A stretch of 10,725 nucleotides of DNA from Monoraphidium neglectum. Its lineage: Eukaryota > Chlorophyta > Chlorophyceae > Sphaeropleales > Selenastraceae. Positions 9,024 through 10,725 of the stretch are shown piece by piece (positions within the stretch are counted from its first letter, which is position 1; every line of letters starts with the position of its first letter). The stretch lies in the NCBI RefSeq assembly GCF_000611645.1, contig NW_014011581.1, forward strand, positions 1-10,725, written 5' to 3'. The position numbers were made by a program, and so were the translations under genes. The notes beneath the pieces are model-generated. The model was not told where the DNA came from, did not search any database, and was given only the letters and a program-made list of their open reading frames with translations.

Positions 9024-10646
9024 TCAGCTGGCCGCCGCCGCCCACGCACGCGAAAACGCGTCGACGAGCGCCCCCGCGTCCGGCGCCGCCCCCGCCGCCG
9101 CCGCCCGCTTCTTGGCCAGGCCGCAGCCCCCGCCGCCGCCGCCGCAGCAGCCGCCGCCGCCCGCGAGCGCCTCGAGCTCGCCGCGCAGCTGCCAGGCAGG
9201 TGCTGCCAGCAGCGCGTCGGCGGCAGCCTGGGCGTGCCCCCGGCCGCACGGCAGCGACCGCGCGACCCACACCGCCGTGTGCGGGTGCGCGCAAAGGATC
9301 GCCGCGCGCAGGCACTCGCGCCCGAGCGCAGCGCCGCCAGCGGCCATCGCCGCGGCGACCCACGGGTGGTGCGCCGAGGCGGCGCGGAGCAGCGCGCAGC
9401 GGCCGCGCGCGGCGGCGGCGGCGCACAGCGCGCGCGCGGCGCGTGATTTGAGCTCGCCGTCGTCGTTGCCGCCGATGGCGGTGAGCAGCAGGTGCGCGCA
9501 GTCGCACGCGCCCGCGGCCGCCGCTGCGGAGATGAGGTCCAACACAAACGCGTCCAAGGGCTGCTGCTGCTGCTGCTGCCGCTCGGCGCCCTGAGGCCGC
9601 TCCGTCGCATCCACCAGCTCTGTCAGCAGCAGCGCGGCCCGCGCGACGTCGTCGCAGCATATCGCGCGCCGCAGCGACGCGCGGAGCCGCGCGTCGCCGC
9701 CGCCGCCGCCCGGCGTGGCGCCGCGCGGCGCTTGGGGCTGCTGCTGGGGCGGCGGGGGCGCGGGGCCTGCATTGGCGGGGGAGCCCGACAGGGATGACTC
9801 GCCGGCGCTGCTGGTGCTGCAGGGTCGACGCATGTAGGGATGCACTGGGGCAGCTGAGCCCACCCGCTGCTGCGGCGGCGTCGCGCCGCCACTGCTTGCA
9901 TGAGGGTGCACGTGCTGCTGCTGCTGCCGCTGCCGCTGCTGCTGCTGCTGCTCCTGCTGCTGCTGGTAGTGGTGACCATGCACCCCGCCCCCCACCCGCC
10001 CATTGTCCGCCATTTCGCTGTCGCACACCGCGCTGTCGGCGCGCGCCAAGCAGCCCGCCGCGCTTGCGCTGCTGCAGTCGCTGCCTGCGCTGCTGCAGGG
10101 GGCGCCGCCGCTGCTGCCGCTGCCGTCGCTGCCGCCACTGCCCGTGCCGCACGCCTCCTTGGGGTAGGGTGCGGCGGCAGGGACACCCCCCGGGCTGGGG
10201 CAGGCGTCGATGTACACGCACGCATCGGGGATTGACCCCGCGCCCAGCGAAGCCGCGTGCTCCAGGCCCGCGTTGCGCGCCGCCGCCGCCGCCGCCGCCG
10301 CCGGTAACTCCACTGCCGGCTCCTGCACGCCGGCACGCATGCTAAGAAGCAGCCGTATGTCGGCCGCTGCGCCGTGCTGGCCGGCCGCCGCCGCCGCCTC
10401 CAGAGCTTCAGGCCCGAGCGCCTCAAAATGCTCAGGCAAGCACACCAGCAGCGCCTGCAGCGCGCCGCGGGCGCCGCGCCGCGCGGCCTCCGCAAACACG
10501 CGCGGCATGTGCGGCGCGAGCGCGGGGCGCGCCGTGGCGGCGGGCGAGCCGGCGCGGTCGGCGGCGTGGAGCAGGGTGTTGAGGCAGGCGCCGGCGCCAG
10601 AGGCCAGGGAGGCTCGCATGGCTTCCGCCATGGCCTCCGCCAGCAT
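9024..10646 (-). CDS. Alanine-rich protein with polyQ tract and degenerate ankyrin-like helices, possibly incomplete at the N-terminus
   Basis: I do not recognise a specific family. One uninterrupted frame of 540 residues ends in FSRAWAAAAS. Of several overlapping open frames, this one has the balanced composition; the others are dominated by Arg and Ala and look like shadows. Residues about 43-102 and 335-505 contain Ala-rich blocks of the form helix, AA-Gly-x, helix, Leu-Leu-Leu (for example ISAAAAAGACDCAHLLLTAI). These resemble eroded ankyrin repeats, which often bind proteins, but a general alpha-helical repeat is equally possible. Between them lies a disordered region: A8 (116-123), a Ser/Gly-rich stretch, a 17-residue Q-rich tract (228-244), a Pro/Gly stretch and Q6 (357-362). 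The Met at 10646 is the first in the visible frame, but the frame stays open to 10725, with a possible acceptor (GCGTCCAG) ending at 10669, so the true start may lie outside. No signal peptide or membrane segment is seen. Confidence 0.6.
   Translation of the reverse strand: MLAEAMAEAMRASLASGAGACLNTLLHAADRAGSPAATARPALAPHMPRVFAEAARRGARGALQALLVCLPEHFEALGPEALEAAAAAGQHGAAADIRLLLSMRAGVQEPAVELPAAAAAAAARNAGLEHAASLGAGSIPDACVYIDACPSPGGVPAAAPYPKEACGTGSGGSDGSGSSGGAPCSSAGSDCSSASAAGCLARADSAVCDSEMADNGRVGGGVHGHHYQQQQEQQQQQRQRQQQQHVHPHASSGGATPPQQRVGSAAPVHPYMRRPCSTSSAGESSLSGSPANAGPAPPPPQQQPQAPRGATPGGGGGDARLRASLRRAICCDDVARAALLLTELVDATERPQGAERQQQQQQPLDAFVLDLISAAAAAGACDCAHLLLTAIGGNDDGELKSRAARALCAAAAARGRCALLRAASAHHPWVAAAMAAGGAALGRECLRAAILCAHPHTAVWVARSLPCGRGHAQAAADALLAAPAWQLRGELEALAGGGGCCGGGGGGCGLAKKRAAAAGAAPDAGALVDAFSRAWAAAAS
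9561..9578. repeat. Trinucleotide repeat (CTG/CAG)6, encodes Q6
   Basis: Six uninterrupted CTG units on the plus strand read as CAG glutamine codons on the minus strand, in frame with the alanine-rich gene. The lack of interruption makes it a likely length polymorphism. Confidence 0.85.
9915..9965. repeat. Interrupted CTG/CAG repeat, 17 codons, encodes a Q-rich tract
   Basis: Seventeen in-frame triplets on the minus strand give Q4-E-Q5-R-Q-R-Q4. All glutamines use CAG; the interruptions are GAG and CGG, each one base away from CAG. It is flanked by His-rich stretches (HGHHY before, HVHPH after), making a His/Gln-rich disordered segment. Confidence 0.88.
10278..10301. repeat. GCC/GGC trinucleotide repeat, encodes A8
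   Basis: Eight consecutive GC-only triplets encode eight alanines in the minus-strand gene, after the first helical block. Such runs are common in GC-rich algal proteins. Confidence 0.8.
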
Positions 10647-10725
10647 TGGGGCAGCCTTGGGGCCACGCCTGGACGCAGCAAAGGGCGGGGGGATCCGGCG
10701 GCCCTCAATTGCAAGATCCCGGGGG

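Noticed and set aside
8269..10221. Minus-strand open frame of 650 codons, the longest in the window
   Set aside because: It overlaps the alanine-rich gene in another frame and is dominated by Arg and Ala runs. It also runs through the proposed 3' UTR and shows no domain. It is a high-GC shadow frame.
1..10725. Mobile elements, CRISPR arrays, viral or bacterial gene clusters
   Set aside because: No transposase, reverse transcriptase, long terminal or inverted repeats, regularly spaced repeats, or prokaryotic-style gene packing was seen.

Overview
The window looks like nuclear DNA from a GC-rich green alga, most likely a chlorophycean. The evidence is short coding exons with very high third-position GC, separated by GT-AG introns of about 130 to 330 bases that are usually less GC-rich. 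Proteins carry alanine, glycine, glutamine and acidic low-complexity runs. TGTAA, the usual chlorophycean poly(A) signal, lies downstream of both complete 3' ends. No bacterial operon, CRISPR array, phage, transposon, tRNA or rRNA gene was seen.

Layout: (1) 1 to about 2158, minus strand: the 5' part of a spliced gene for a PH-domain protein, five exons, running off the left edge. Its order (PH close to the N-terminus, then long linkers and an acidic tract) could fit the plant EDR2-like PH-START-DUF1336 family, but no START domain is inside the window. (2) About 2159 to 3548: a less GC-rich divergent intergenic region that also holds a likely 5'-UTR intron of the next gene. (3) 3549 to 5672, plus strand: a seven-exon gene for a longin-domain R-SNARE of the plant VAMP72 (VAMP7-like) type. 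This is the best-supported gene here. (4) About 5673 to 9023: 3' UTRs and a convergent region with no convincing gene. (5) 9024 to at least 10646, minus strand: a long single open frame for an alanine-rich protein with polyglutamine and polyalanine tracts and blocks that look like degenerate ankyrin-type helices. It remains open to the right edge.

The genes do not form an obvious functional unit. A membrane-fusion SNARE beside a PH-domain protein that may bind membrane lipid is suggestive, but eukaryotic neighbours need not be related. Exon models were built by hand from splice-site motifs, reading-frame phase and family resemblance, and need transcript data. I saw no convincing undescribed system. 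The points most worth checking are the SNARE's unusual tail and alternative 5'-UTR acceptors, and the PH domain with a large insertion.
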